From Algoriphagus taiwanensis (GTDB lineage: Bacteria; Bacteroidota; Bacteroidia; Cytophagales; Cyclobacteriaceae): 64,000 nucleotides of DNA. The stretch lies in the NCBI RefSeq assembly GCF_036245645.1, contig NZ_BTPE01000004.1, positions 124,001 to 188,000 of the forward strand, in the 5' to 3' direction. The notes beneath the pieces were generated by a model. It searched no databases. It worked only from the letters and a program-made list of their open reading frames with translations, and had not been told where the DNA came from. Every line of letters starts with the position of its first letter. The first letter of the stretch is position 1. Made by a program: the position numbers and the translations under genes. Below, piece by piece: positions 22,554 through 31,252 of this stretch.

Positions 22554-24914
22554 TTGAAAACTTCCTTGGCTCGCGCTTTATTCCTTCTTATTGTTTTTCA
22601 TTTTGGTTTTTCAGGTTTTCCTGAAGCAGCATCTGCTATTCAGACCCCAGGAAAGCCTTCGGAAAAACCAAAAATTGGACTTGTGCTGAGTGGAGGCGGG
22701 GCAAAAGGAATGGCTCACATAGGAGTCCTGCGAGCCATGGAGAAAGCGGGTATCCGTCCGGATTACATTGTGGGAACTAGCATGGGGTCGGTTGTAGGGG
22801 GATTGTATGCGATGGGCTACAATGCCGACGAGCTGGAGCAAATCATCAGATCTATAGATTGGGACTTGATTATTTCCAATCGGGTGGGCTTTGAAACCAT
22901 TGCCTTCGAAGAGAAAGAATACTACAACCGATATCTCATTGAGCTTCCTTTGGTCAATGGTAAAGTGTCTCTACCCTCAGGATTGATCGAAGGTCAGATG
23001 CTCTCAGAGGTACTGCACTATTTCACCTGGCCGGCAAATCAGTTTTCGGATTTTGACGACTTGCCGATTCCTTTTCGGTGCATTGCCACAGATGTCAGTA
23101 CCGGAGAGCCAGTGGTTTTTTCCAAAGGATATCTTCATGATGCACTGAGATCAAGTATTGCAATACCCACAGCATTCACGGCTTTTCAGCTGGATTCTAC
23201 CATTGTAGTGGACGGGGGAGTGGTGAACAACTTCCCGGTAGATGTCGCCAAAGAAATGGGGGCTGAATTTATCATCGGAGTCAACGTGAGTGACGAAGAC
23301 TTCATTGATTCCAAGAAACTCGAAGGTTTTGGAGCCATTCTCATGCAGCTTTCTATGGCCAAGTCCTTGGCAAAGACAAGAGAGAATATCGAACAAACTG
23401 ACATCTACATCAAGCCGGATTTGGGACCTTATTCTACCGGTAGTTTTGGTAGTTTTGATAAAATCCTTCGTCTAGGAGATGAGACTGGGGAAAAGTTTCT
23501 GCCTTTATTTCAGCGACTAGCTGACAGCTTACAGCTTGATTCTCCCTCTCCGGGTATTGGAATGGAGGCAATGTCCTCCAAAATAAGGAGGATAGAGGTT
23601 CAAGGAAATTCTATTTTCCCTTCCTCTTTGATTCTTTCGAAACTGGGAATAAAATCCGGAGAATCCGTTACCCGCGACATGGTCGAGGAAGGGATTCAGC
23701 GGGTCTTTGGGATCAATGGATTTTATAAAGTGGATTATTCCATGAGATGGCTGGGAGAAAATACCTATGACCTTATCATCCGGGTAAAAGAGAAATCCTC
23801 TAAGCTTTTCAGCTTTGCTTTTCATTACGATAATCAGTTTTCGGCGGGAATCCTGCTCAATTTCACAGCTCGAGATTTCATTGGGAAATCCTCCAGGACA
23901 GTATTTGTGGGTGATGTGTCAGCCAATCCTAAGTTTAGGGTGGATCATTACAAATACATTGGAAGAGAAAAGAAATTTGCACTAAATGCCCGCTACAACT
24001 TCCTCAATCAGGAACTTCCAGAGTACGAAGGAGGTAGAGAAGTCAATATAAATGTTGAAAGAAACCAGAGGGCAGAGCTTCAATTAATCTCTACTTCCTC
24101 TCTGAAAGAGGCTTGGTATGTGGGGGGTGTTTTTGAGACATCCAGCTCAAAAGTAAGGCTCAATCCGACAGTCCCAGAGGATATCAAAAATGCGTTCCAG
24201 TCCCATTTGGGGTTTAGGGTGAGGTACTATCGCAACTCCCAGAATGACAGGAATTTTCCGACCCGTGGTGCAGAAGGATTGATCGAAGGGACTTTTAATT
24301 TCAAAAACTGGGTAGGCATCAATCTTAGAGCGGGAGTAGATTCGGTGTTTTTCAATTTTGACGGAGTTCAGGTGGGTTTTCCTGAAAGTTTTGTGGACCT
24401 GTTGGCCGAGTCCCTTACTCCGGACCCTTACCTGAGTATGTATGGAAGATATTCCAAACTGCTTCCGCTTAGCCGCCGATTTCAGGTCCAGCCGATCGTC
24501 GCTGGATCTATTACGCTATCAAATAATGAGGGCGTAAAATCGTTTCAGGAATTTTATCTGGGAGGCTATCAGAATATCCGATTCAATGATACCCGGTTTT
24601 GGGGGCTCAATTATGCAGAAGTCACCACTTCCAATTTTCTGAAATTGGGCTTGGATGTCCAATTCATCCCCTTAAACAAGATCTTTGTAAGAGCTGGAAT
24701 CAACAGTGTGGGATTCAGCGATGCAGATCCAATTTCCGATGGCAAATGGGCCGATGAAATATTCCAAGATGAGGTTTATTTCGGGTATGGGGCAGATATC
24801 TCTTACCAATCCATACTGGGTCCGATCTCCTTTGGAATCAGCTCCAATACCACGGATAAGAGGTTTAGATCTTACTTTTCCTTAGGGTTTTCTTTGAACC
24901 AAACTGATCGATAG
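22554..24914 (+). CDS. Patatin-like phospholipase fused to an outer-membrane beta-barrel (PlpD-like)
   Basis: 786 residues from TTG 22554, which leaves a good signal peptide; a GTG at 22512 would overlap the upstream gene by 35 bp. A patatin domain comes first: oxyanion SGGGAKG, nucleophile VGTSMGS (Ser about 76) and VDGGVVNNFPV with the Asp of the dyad. A POTRA-like module (IRRIEVQGNSIFPSSLILSKLG) and a long beta-strand-rich C-terminus with BamA/Omp85 features (RNFPTRGAEGLIEG, LGGYQNIRF, GYGADISYQSILGPISFGIS) follow. Same order as type Vd autotransporters of the PlpD kind, in which the lipase is displayed on the surface or exported through its own barrel. Confidence 0.9.
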   Translation: MKTSLARALFLLIVFHFGFSGFPEAASAIQTPGKPSEKPKIGLVLSGGGAKGMAHIGVLRAMEKAGIRPDYIVGTSMGSVVGGLYAMGYNADELEQIIRSIDWDLIISNRVGFETIAFEEKEYYNRYLIELPLVNGKVSLPSGLIEGQMLSEVLHYFTWPANQFSDFDDLPIPFRCIATDVSTGEPVVFSKGYLHDALRSSIAIPTAFTAFQLDSTIVVDGGVVNNFPVDVAKEMGAEFIIGVNVSDEDFIDSKKLEGFGAILMQLSMAKSLAKTRENIEQTDIYIKPDLGPYSTGSFGSFDKILRLGDETGEKFLPLFQRLADSLQLDSPSPGIGMEAMSSKIRRIEVQGNSIFPSSLILSKLGIKSGESVTRDMVEEGIQRVFGINGFYKVDYSMRWLGENTYDLIIRVKEKSSKLFSFAFHYDNQFSAGILLNFTARDFIGKSSRTVFVGDVSANPKFRVDHYKYIGREKKFALNARYNFLNQELPEYEGGREVNINVERNQRAELQLISTSSLKEAWYVGGVFETSSSKVRLNPTVPEDIKNAFQSHLGFRVRYYRNSQNDRNFPTRGAEGLIEGTFNFKNWVGINLRAGVDSVFFNFDGVQVGFPESFVDLLAESLTPDPYLSMYGRYSKLLPLSRRFQVQPIVAGSITLSNNEGVKSFQEFYLGGYQNIRFNDTRFWGLNYAEVTTSNFLKLGLDVQFIPLNKIFVRAGINSVGFSDADPISDGKWADEIFQDEVYFGYGADISYQSILGPISFGISSNTTDKRFRSYFSLGFSLNQTDR

Positions 24915-25023
24915 ATTAGGCTTCAAATTTTTTTCCGCTGGTGGAATTACATCCTTCATTTTCCAACTCTTTTTTAAAATAATCTAACTTGTAAAGAATA
25001 TTTCTTTTCCCTAATTCGAAATC

Positions 25024-25557
25024 ATGGATAGACGCAAATCATTGAAAATCATCGGAGGTTCGGTGGCTGGAATTGCAGGATTGGTCTTCGCAGACTGGAA
25101 ATGGCAAATCGTAGATCGCCTGACCCACGCGGGCTTTTTCTCTTTCGAGGAGGAGCAATTGATTTCGGCAATCGCTGAAACCTTTATTCCCGAGGGCTTG
25201 CCTCCCATCTTGCCTATTCCTGATGCCCAGCCCATAGGTGCAATCAGTACCGGGACAGACCAGTTTTTGATCAAGCTCTTCGAAAAATGCTACGAAAAAG
25301 AAGATCAGGATTTGATCAAGACCCAGTTGAAATCCTTGGGAAAAGCTGGTTTTTTGGACCTTTCCCAAGAGGAAAAAGAGAAAAGCTTGCTCGCACTCAA
25401 AGACTCCGGGGTAGAGGAGGAAGAAAAGTTCTACAGTTTAATGCGATCCAATACGATCATGGGCTTTACCACAGTTAAGGAAGTCATGGTCAATTACCGG
25501 GATTATAAAGTAGCTCCCGGCTACTATCATGGATGTGTGGATGTGCCTATTTCTTAA
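25024..25557 (+). CDS. Gluconate 2-dehydrogenase subunit 3 family protein
   Basis: A 177-residue small subunit with an N-terminal twin-Arg-like export signal (MDRRKSLKIIGGSVAGIAGLVFA). The family core is ISAIAETFIPEGLPPILPIPDAQPIG and the typical C-terminal YRDYKVAPGYYHGCVDVP. In known systems this subunit carries the Tat signal and helps export or stabilise the GMC flavoprotein. The flavoprotein gene is at 26210, separated here by a toxin-antitoxin pair; the two would normally be adjacent. Confidence 0.9.
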   Translation: MDRRKSLKIIGGSVAGIAGLVFADWKWQIVDRLTHAGFFSFEEEQLISAIAETFIPEGLPPILPIPDAQPIGAISTGTDQFLIKLFEKCYEKEDQDLIKTQLKSLGKAGFLDLSQEEKEKSLLALKDSGVEEEEKFYSLMRSNTIMGFTTVKEVMVNYRDYKVAPGYYHGCVDVPIS

Positions 25558-25566
25558 AGAAGGATC

Positions 25567-25791
25567 ATGGAAAAGATAACCATAGAAGTTTCCAAAAGTG
25601 TAGCTAATGCTTGGAATGCATTGGAGGATAAAAAGAAAAAAGAAATCAATGAATTGGTTTCTAAAATCATTTCCCAGAGCGAAAAATCTAAAAACATAGA
25701 TTACTGGGAGAGACTGAGAGAAATTCGCAAAAATGCATCTGAGAAAGGATTGACGGAGGATATTCTCAATCAGATACTGAATGAGGATTAA
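25567..25791 (+). CDS. Putative antitoxin of PIN-domain module
   Basis: A 74-residue, highly charged helical protein (MEKITIEVSKSVANAW, KKKKEINELVSKIISQSEK, ENGL-like C-terminus DILNQILNED). I do not recognise a DNA-binding fold, but the size, the charge and the 11-bp overlap with a PIN-domain gene are typical of antitoxins of PIN-family toxins. It starts only 9 bp after the preceding metabolic gene, so it has no obvious promoter of its own and probably rides on that transcript. Confidence 0.78.
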   Translation: MEKITIEVSKSVANAWNALEDKKKKEINELVSKIISQSEKSKNIDYWERLREIRKNASEKGLTEDILNQILNED

Positions 25792-26191
25792 GATAATATT
25801 TGATACCAACTGTCTTGTCAGCACCCTCCTTTCTCCCGATTCAAGGGTTGCAGATTCGTTCAGGAGGGGGCTTGAAATTGGAGTTTTGCTGACTTCTGAC
25901 GAATGTTTCAAGGAAGTAGTTGGGGTTCTTCAAAGGCCCAAATTCAGAAAGTATTACAGTAATGATGAATTGTTGTTTTTCCAAAGTATTCTGGTGAAGG
26001 AGCTTCAGTTTCAACTTGTGAAAAGTAATGTTTCAATCTGTAGAGATCCAAAGGACGATAAGTTTCTTAATCTAGCCCTTGAAAGTCAGGCTGATTTCCT
26101 AATCACGGGAGATAATGACCTGCTCACTTTAAAAAGATTCCACAATACTGAAATTATCTCTCCACGAGAATTCCTTGAAAAATTTAAGTAA
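25781..26191 (+). CDS. PIN-domain toxin (putative toxin-antitoxin toxin, PIN family)
   Basis: A 136-residue PIN nuclease with the acidic site intact: IIFDTNCLVSTLLSP (first Asp at 8), SDECFKEVVGVLQRPKF, RDPKDDKFLNLALESQADFLITGDNDLL (later Asp cluster) and IISPREFLEKF. This matches the putative toxin-antitoxin PIN family rather than classical VapC; members are Mg-dependent ribonucleases. Coupled to the antitoxin by an overlapping start. The pair lies between the gluconate-dehydrogenase subunit 3 gene and the GMC flavoprotein gene. Confidence 0.87.
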   Translation: MRIKIIFDTNCLVSTLLSPDSRVADSFRRGLEIGVLLTSDECFKEVVGVLQRPKFRKYYSNDELLFFQSILVKELQFQLVKSNVSICRDPKDDKFLNLALESQADFLITGDNDLLTLKRFHNTEIISPREFLEKFK

Positions 26192-26209
26192 GCAAAAAAT
26201 AATAAGCCC

Positions 26210-27916
26210 ATGTCCAACCTTAATTTGAAAGTTAAACAAAACAACACCTACGACGCCATTGTGATCGGTTCTGGGGCTTCGGGCGGCTGGGCTGCCAAAG
26301 AACTTTGCGAAAAAGGCCTAAAAACACTCGTGCTAGAGCGTGGAAGGATGGTCCGGCATATCGAAGATTATCCCACCGCTTCCAAAGCCCCTTGGGAATT
26401 TGAGTTCCGAGGCGTAGTTCCGATCGAAAAAAGATCCGGTGTGGGTGCTGCCAATTGGAGACGCGAGGAAACGATGCACTGGGCTTTGGCTGAAGACGAA
26501 CAGCCTTACATCGAAGAGAAGCCATTCCGTTGGTTTCGGGGCTATCATGTAGGAGGTAAGTCCCTGCTTTGGGCTCGGGGCACTCAGCGCTGGTCGGATT
26601 TTGACTGGGAGGGCCCTGCGCGTGATGGCTATGCAGTAGACTGGCCGATCCGATACAAGGACATGGAGCCTTGGTACACCTATGTCGAGACTTTTGTTGG
26701 CTTTGCGGGAAGTCGGGATGGTCTGGATGTACTCCCAAATCAGGTGGTGCAGCCGGGATTCGAGTTGAGCTGTGTGGAGCAGTACTACAAGGAAAAGCTG
26801 AAGGAGCTGTATGGGAATGAGCGACATTTGATCCAGGGACGTTGTGCTCATTTGACCGATCCACAGCAGATTCACAAAGATCAAGGCCGGAATAAGTGCC
26901 AAAATCAAAACATGTGCAATCGGGGATGTGTCTATGGAGGGTATTTCTCCGCCAATGCATCCACTTTGCCTTGGGCAGAGAAAACCGGGAATTTGACAAT
27001 CCGCCCGGATTCTGTAGTAGAATCGATTTTATACGATGAGCAAAAGGGAAAAGCCATCGGGGTTCGGGTGATTGACCGACATACCAAGGAAGCGATCGAG
27101 TTTTATGCCAAAATCATCTTTGTCAATGCTTCCACGATCAATTCCAATTCGATTTTGCTCAATTCCAAGTCTTCCCGCTTCCCTAACGGACTAGGGAATG
27201 ACAATGGTTTGATGGGGAAATTCATCACATGCCACAATTACCGAGGTAGTGGAAATGCCATTTTTGAGGGATTTCAGGATAAATTCAATGACGGCAAGAA
27301 TCCCGGACACGCCTATGTGCCCCGCTTCCGGAATGTCTATCGGCAGGAGACCGACTTTCTGAGAGGCTATGCGATCGGGATGTCAGCCAGCAGGCAATTG
27401 GATGGAAACGGAGAACTGATCGGAGATGCTTTGCGAGACAGTCTGCTCAATCCGAAATATGGAGTTTGGAGCATGGCAGCTTGGATGCAGGGAGAAATGG
27501 TCCCAGAGGAATCCAACCATATGCGATTGAGTGAAACCGAGAAAGACAAGTACGGAATTCCAAAAATCATTATGTCTGTGGAGTGGAAAGAAAATGATGA
27601 TAAAATGACACGCGATTTTGTGGAGCAGCAGAGTGAGATGTTTGAGCGGATGGGCTTCAAAAATATCAATGTGGTAGATCGGGGATCTCCTCCTGGGTCG
27701 GATATTCATGAGATGGGTGGAGTAAGAATGGGTAATGATCCCAAGACTTCTTTGCTAAACAAATACAATCAACTGCATGCCTGCAAGAATGTCTTTGTGA
27801 CAGATGGAGCCTGTATGACCAGTGCGAGTACACAGAACCCCACTTTGACATTTATGACCCTGACTGCCCGAGCTGCCAATCACGCAGTGGAGGAGTTGAA
27901 AAAAATGAATTTGTAA
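26210..27916 (+). CDS. GMC-family oxidoreductase (gluconate/glucoside dehydrogenase-type flavoprotein)
   Basis: A 568-residue FAD enzyme: YDAIVIGSGASGGWAAKELCEKG dinucleotide fold at the N-terminus, VGGKSLLWARGTQRWSDFD FAD-contact segment, a Cys-rich stretch KCQNQNMCNRGCVYGGYFS, and C-terminal GSDIHEMGGVRMG and TDGACMTSASTQNPTLTFMTL with the His/Asn active-site region. It lacks its own signal peptide, so export would rely on the Tat-bearing small subunit. Homologues include 2-keto-gluconate-forming and glucoside-3-dehydrogenase flavoproteins. The downstream TIM-barrel gene favours a 3-keto-sugar pathway, but this is inference. Confidence 0.9.
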   Translation: MSNLNLKVKQNNTYDAIVIGSGASGGWAAKELCEKGLKTLVLERGRMVRHIEDYPTASKAPWEFEFRGVVPIEKRSGVGAANWRREETMHWALAEDEQPYIEEKPFRWFRGYHVGGKSLLWARGTQRWSDFDWEGPARDGYAVDWPIRYKDMEPWYTYVETFVGFAGSRDGLDVLPNQVVQPGFELSCVEQYYKEKLKELYGNERHLIQGRCAHLTDPQQIHKDQGRNKCQNQNMCNRGCVYGGYFSANASTLPWAEKTGNLTIRPDSVVESILYDEQKGKAIGVRVIDRHTKEAIEFYAKIIFVNASTINSNSILLNSKSSRFPNGLGNDNGLMGKFITCHNYRGSGNAIFEGFQDKFNDGKNPGHAYVPRFRNVYRQETDFLRGYAIGMSASRQLDGNGELIGDALRDSLLNPKYGVWSMAAWMQGEMVPEESNHMRLSETEKDKYGIPKIIMSVEWKENDDKMTRDFVEQQSEMFERMGFKNINVVDRGSPPGSDIHEMGGVRMGNDPKTSLLNKYNQLHACKNVFVTDGACMTSASTQNPTLTFMTLTARAANHAVEELKKMNL

Positions 27917-27922
27917 AATGCT

Positions 27923-27986
27923 CTCACAGATTTCACAGATGTTCACGGATGATTTTTTATCTGTGTTCATCTGAGTCATCTGTGAG
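27923..27986. repeat. Long palindromic dispersed repeat (CTCACAGAT family), copy 2
   Basis: 28-nt arms pair with about six mismatches around an 8-nt loop, using the same CTCACAGAT...ATCTGTGAG ends as 3313-3374. It lies in the 90-bp gap between the GMC and TIM-barrel genes. Confidence 0.8.
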
Positions 27987-28006
27987 AAATAACTTCCCAA
28001 AAACCT

Positions 28007-28873
28007 ATGAAAAAGGCCTTGCTCTTCATCGCTCTCACCTTGGTGTGGATCATCATCCCTCCCCAAACCCATGCCCAGAAAAAAGGCGACCCTATGCTTC
28101 AGGTTCCTCTTGGCTTTGCCTCCTATACTTTCCGAAATCAATGGAAAAATGGAGTTCCTGAAGCACTGGATATCATCCAGCAAATGGGCTTTACCGAGTT
28201 TGAAGGAGGTGCACCACAAGGGGTGAGTGTGGAGGATTTTAAGCAGATGCTGGCTGATCGGGGCATTTCTTTACCCTCAACAGGCACGGGTTTCGAGCAA
28301 TTGGAGTCAGACCCGCAGGCAGTGGCAGATCGGGCCAAAGCGCTGGGAGCCAAGTATGTCATGTGCGCTTGGATTCCGCATAAGACAGGTCAATTCTCCA
28401 AGGCCGATGCCGATCGTGCGATCAAGGCTTTCAATGAAGGGGGCAAAGTCCTCAAAGAAAATGGAATCACGTTCAAATATCATGTGCACGGATACGAGTT
28501 TCAGCCTTATGGCAAGGAAACCCTTTTTGATTACTTGGTAGAAAATACCGATCCTAAGTACGTCTCTCTGCAAATGGACGTGATGTGGACCCATTTTGGT
28601 GGAGGGGATCCTGCTGCACTTTTGAAAAAATATGGTAAGCGATGGGTGTCACTTCATCTGAAGGATTTCAAAAAAGGAGCTCCAAAGGATATGACTGGAC
28701 TCACCGGACCGGAGAATGATGTCCCACTGGGCGAGGGTGAATTGGATTTTCCGGCCATTCTCAGGGAGGCTAATAAGATCGGAATCAAGCACATGTTTAT
28801 TGAAGATGAAAGCGATCATGAGTTGGAAGCTTTGCCAAAAAGTATCGCATATTTAAAAAGCTTGAAATATTGA
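28007..28873 (+). CDS. Exported sugar phosphate isomerase/epimerase-like TIM-barrel protein
   Basis: A 288-residue protein with a signal peptide (cleavage near THAQ) and an AP-endonuclease-2/xylose-isomerase-like barrel: GFTEFEGGAP, AKYVMCAWIP, GITFKYHVHGYEF, YVSLQMDVMWTHFGGGDP, WVSLHLKDFKKG and MFIEDESDH supply the Glu/Asp/His metal ligands expected at strand ends. Periplasmic family members near GMC dehydrogenases act on 3-keto sugars as lyases or epimerases; I cannot tell which. It is downstream of the GMC gene with only a repeat between. Confidence 0.87.
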   Translation: MKKALLFIALTLVWIIIPPQTHAQKKGDPMLQVPLGFASYTFRNQWKNGVPEALDIIQQMGFTEFEGGAPQGVSVEDFKQMLADRGISLPSTGTGFEQLESDPQAVADRAKALGAKYVMCAWIPHKTGQFSKADADRAIKAFNEGGKVLKENGITFKYHVHGYEFQPYGKETLFDYLVENTDPKYVSLQMDVMWTHFGGGDPAALLKKYGKRWVSLHLKDFKKGAPKDMTGLTGPENDVPLGEGELDFPAILREANKIGIKHMFIEDESDHELEALPKSIAYLKSLKY

Positions 28874-29009
28874 ATCAGGCTGGATTCCTGGATGTAAGCC
28901 TTTGATTGCAAGGGGTTTGATTTATTAATTTTTTCTTGATTACAAATTTTTTTTATGATTTTTCAAACTAAAGGCCAATGAACCTGTTTTTAGGCATATC
29001 GTGTCTAAA

Positions 29010-29300
29010 ATGCGCTTATTATCCTCTTTATTTATTTTTATCATTTTGCTTGGTCCAATTGTGAATTCTCTGAATGCAATAGACTGGGTGGATGATTATT
29101 ATGGATTTAATCTGGTTGAGATTTTGGAAATAGAAGAGGAAAGAAAAGAGAGCAAGGACAAAACCAAGTTTGTGCTGGAAACAGAACCTGTACTTCTCGG
29201 ATTTTCCGGAATTTTCGTTTCAGAAGTGGCCGAGTTAAGTGTCAATCAATTTCCCGCAGGCTTTTTATTTAGGGTTGATTTCCCTCCCGAATCCCAGTGA
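29010..29300 (+). CDS. Small exported hypothetical protein
   Basis: 96 residues from ATG 29010 with a signal peptide or anchor (LLSSLFIFIILLGPIVNSLNA), then an acidic stretch (EILEIEEERKESKDKTKF). I recognise no family. A GTG three codons upstream is less likely. It lies 206 bp ahead of the periplasmic carbonic anhydrase in the same direction. It has a plausible reading frame but no further support. Confidence 0.6.
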   Translation: MRLLSSLFIFIILLGPIVNSLNAIDWVDDYYGFNLVEILEIEEERKESKDKTKFVLETEPVLLGFSGIFVSEVAELSVNQFPAGFLFRVDFPPESQ

Positions 29301-29506
29301 TTTTTCTAGTTGAGTGAATCAATTTCTTCACTCTAAATCCCAGTATTCTTTGTTTTCAGATCCTTTCTTATTGGAAAGTAAATCGTGATACTTCCAATTC
29401 TTGCTTTGTCCATCGGTTGATGGGGTACGGGCAAGGTGGGAAACCTCCGGTCTTTTCTAAATCAAAAGAGGGCCTGAAGCCTATTTCAATTCCTAAAATT
29501 TCAAAA
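29301..29506. other. Intergenic region before carbonic anhydrase
   Basis: 206 bp with no gene. The frame of the carbonic anhydrase stays open for 30 codons upstream of its ATG, but that stretch has no signal peptide or family similarity. Confidence 0.4.
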
Positions 29507-30286
29507 ATGAAAATTAAATTAATTTATATCATTCTGGTTGCCCTGTTTGTAAGTCCGGGCAACTTATTTGGGCAGGTAATTTCCCCTGAAGTTTCAGAGT
29601 TTCTAAAGTTGGAGCAAAACCAATATTTCGCAAATCGTGACAGTGCCTATGCTGACCCTGTTTATGGACTGAAGAAGCTTATTTATGGTAACCGTCGATT
29701 TGCTGAGGATAAAAGTATCAATCCAAGACAAACCGATCAGGACCTAAAAAACACCGAGGCAGGTCAGGCTCCTTTTGCCATTATCATCGGATGTGCGGAT
29801 AGCCGGGTGCCCAACGAAATCATCTTCGATCAGGGAGTGGGCGATCTTTTTATCACTCGAACAGCCGGTCAGGTGATGGCTGAAGCTTCCTATGGTACAA
29901 TCGAATATGCTGTGGAAGTGTTGAAAACCCGTCTCATCGTGGTCTTGGGTCATCAATCTTGCGGCGCTGTAGATGCGGCAATGAAGCTGCCTGCCAACCC
30001 TCCGGGCCATGTGGTTACGCTGATTAATTCAATCAAGCCTGCCTCTCTCCGGGCAAAAGCGCAAAATCTTCCGGCCAAGGAGGCTTTGGATGTGGCTATC
30101 AGAGAGAATGTAATTGAGCAGGTAAAAATGCTCCGCGGATTGGAACCGGTACTCAGCAGGAAGTTTGACGGAGAGGATATTCTCATCGTGGGAGCGGTTT
30201 ATGATTTGCAGACAGGCTACGTTAATTTTATCGAGGAGACCATCACTTCATTGCCTGCCTTTTCGCAAAAACTGGCTTCCAAATAG
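29507..30286 (+). CDS. Periplasmic beta-class carbonic anhydrase
   Basis: 259 residues from ATG 29507, which gives a signal peptide ending near LFGQ. The beta-CA zinc site is complete: C96-A-D98-S-R100 and H149-Q-S-C152, with FITRTAG between. It interconverts CO2 and bicarbonate; the exported location is unlike the common cytosolic form and suggests CO2 capture or pH control in the periplasm. The next gene starts 24 bp downstream and encodes a DUF2490 barrel. Confidence 0.93.
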   Translation: MKIKLIYIILVALFVSPGNLFGQVISPEVSEFLKLEQNQYFANRDSAYADPVYGLKKLIYGNRRFAEDKSINPRQTDQDLKNTEAGQAPFAIIIGCADSRVPNEIIFDQGVGDLFITRTAGQVMAEASYGTIEYAVEVLKTRLIVVLGHQSCGAVDAAMKLPANPPGHVVTLINSIKPASLRAKAQNLPAKEALDVAIRENVIEQVKMLRGLEPVLSRKFDGEDILIVGAVYDLQTGYVNFIEETITSLPAFSQKLASK

Positions 30287-30310
30287 TCTCAAAATTTGAA
30301 AGTAAAAGAA

Positions 30311-31006
30311 ATGAAAAGAATCCTAATCCTTTTTTTCATGCTCTTCCTGGCCTCCCCCTCATGGGTGCGGGCTCAGGTAGATGAAGATCAGTTGGGGGCT
30401 TGGTACATGTATTTCTTTACCAAAAAGTTGGGGGACAAAGGCTTTGGGATTCAGGGGGATTATCAGTTCCGGTATTGGGATTTGGGGAGTGATCGGGAGC
30501 AGCTGCTGCTCAGGACGGGGTTCACCTATCGACCCAAAAAGGCCGACGTGATGTTTACCTTGGGCTATGCCTTTATTTCCTCGGGGGAGTTTGGAGAAAG
30601 CAGAAACTCAGTTCCCGAAAACCGGATTTACCAAGAGGCTCTCCTACCTCAAAAGGTCGGGGGTAGAGTTTTCCTCACCCATCGCTTTCGCTATGAACAA
30701 CGCTGGGTGGAAAATCAGGATTTTCGTACCCGCTATCGGTACAATCTTTTCCTCAACCTTCCTCTCAATGGAACCGAGCTGAAGAAGAATGTAGTCTATC
30801 TGGCTTTATACAATGAGATTTTCATCAACGGGCAGACAGATATCGGAGACGGGAGAGTGGTCGAGCGATTTGACCGAAACCGTACCTATTTGGGGCTCGG
30901 TTATGGACTGAGAAACAACCTGCGCATGCAAGGCGGCTGGATGAATCAGACCACTAGCCAAGTCAGCAAAGGTCAGTTGCAGCTGAGTCTGCATCATAGT
31001 TTCTAA
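30311..31006 (+). CDS. DUF2490 family protein, probable outer-membrane barrel
   Basis: 231 residues from ATG 30311, signal peptide ending AQ, then alternating amphipathic strands typical of DUF2490 (DQLGAWYMYFF, GFGIQGDYQFRYWD, LLLRTGFTYRP, LTHRFRYEQRW, YLGLGYGLRNNLRMQGGW) and a terminal Phe, as in outer-membrane barrels. Function unknown; cotranscribed with the carbonic anhydrase. A strong terminator lies 7 bp after the stop. Confidence 0.87.
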   Translation: MKRILILFFMLFLASPSWVRAQVDEDQLGAWYMYFFTKKLGDKGFGIQGDYQFRYWDLGSDREQLLLRTGFTYRPKKADVMFTLGYAFISSGEFGESRNSVPENRIYQEALLPQKVGGRVFLTHRFRYEQRWVENQDFRTRYRYNLFLNLPLNGTELKKNVVYLALYNEIFINGQTDIGDGRVVERFDRNRTYLGLGYGLRNNLRMQGGWMNQTTSQVSKGQLQLSLHHSF

Positions 31007-31012
31007 AAAATG

Positions 31013-31041
31013 AAAGCCCGGAAAATTTTCCGGGCTTTTTT
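31013..31041 (+). terminator. Terminator after carbonic anhydrase/DUF2490
   Basis: A perfect palindrome AAAGCCCGGAAAA/TTTTCCGGGCTTT (31013-31038) continuing into a T-run. Confidence 0.9.
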
Positions 31042-31252
31042 ATGAGATTTTGATCGAGTTCGAATTTGTGCAGAGGCTCGGGAAGACCTTGGGCTGCCTT
31101 CCCGAATTCCCCTGACTTTTGGGACTAAACTGAATAAACCTTACTTTGAAAACAACTACTGCTATCAACGGACACTTCTTTGCCTGTGGCTGAATTTTTT
31201 AATTAAATGATTTTATCTTACATATAAATCCCCAACACAAATCCGAATACGA

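Noticed and set aside
26232..26999. 255-codon open frame on the - strand
   Set aside because: Antisense to the GMC oxidoreductase gene; low-complexity His/Ser/Pro-rich translation typical of a shadow frame.
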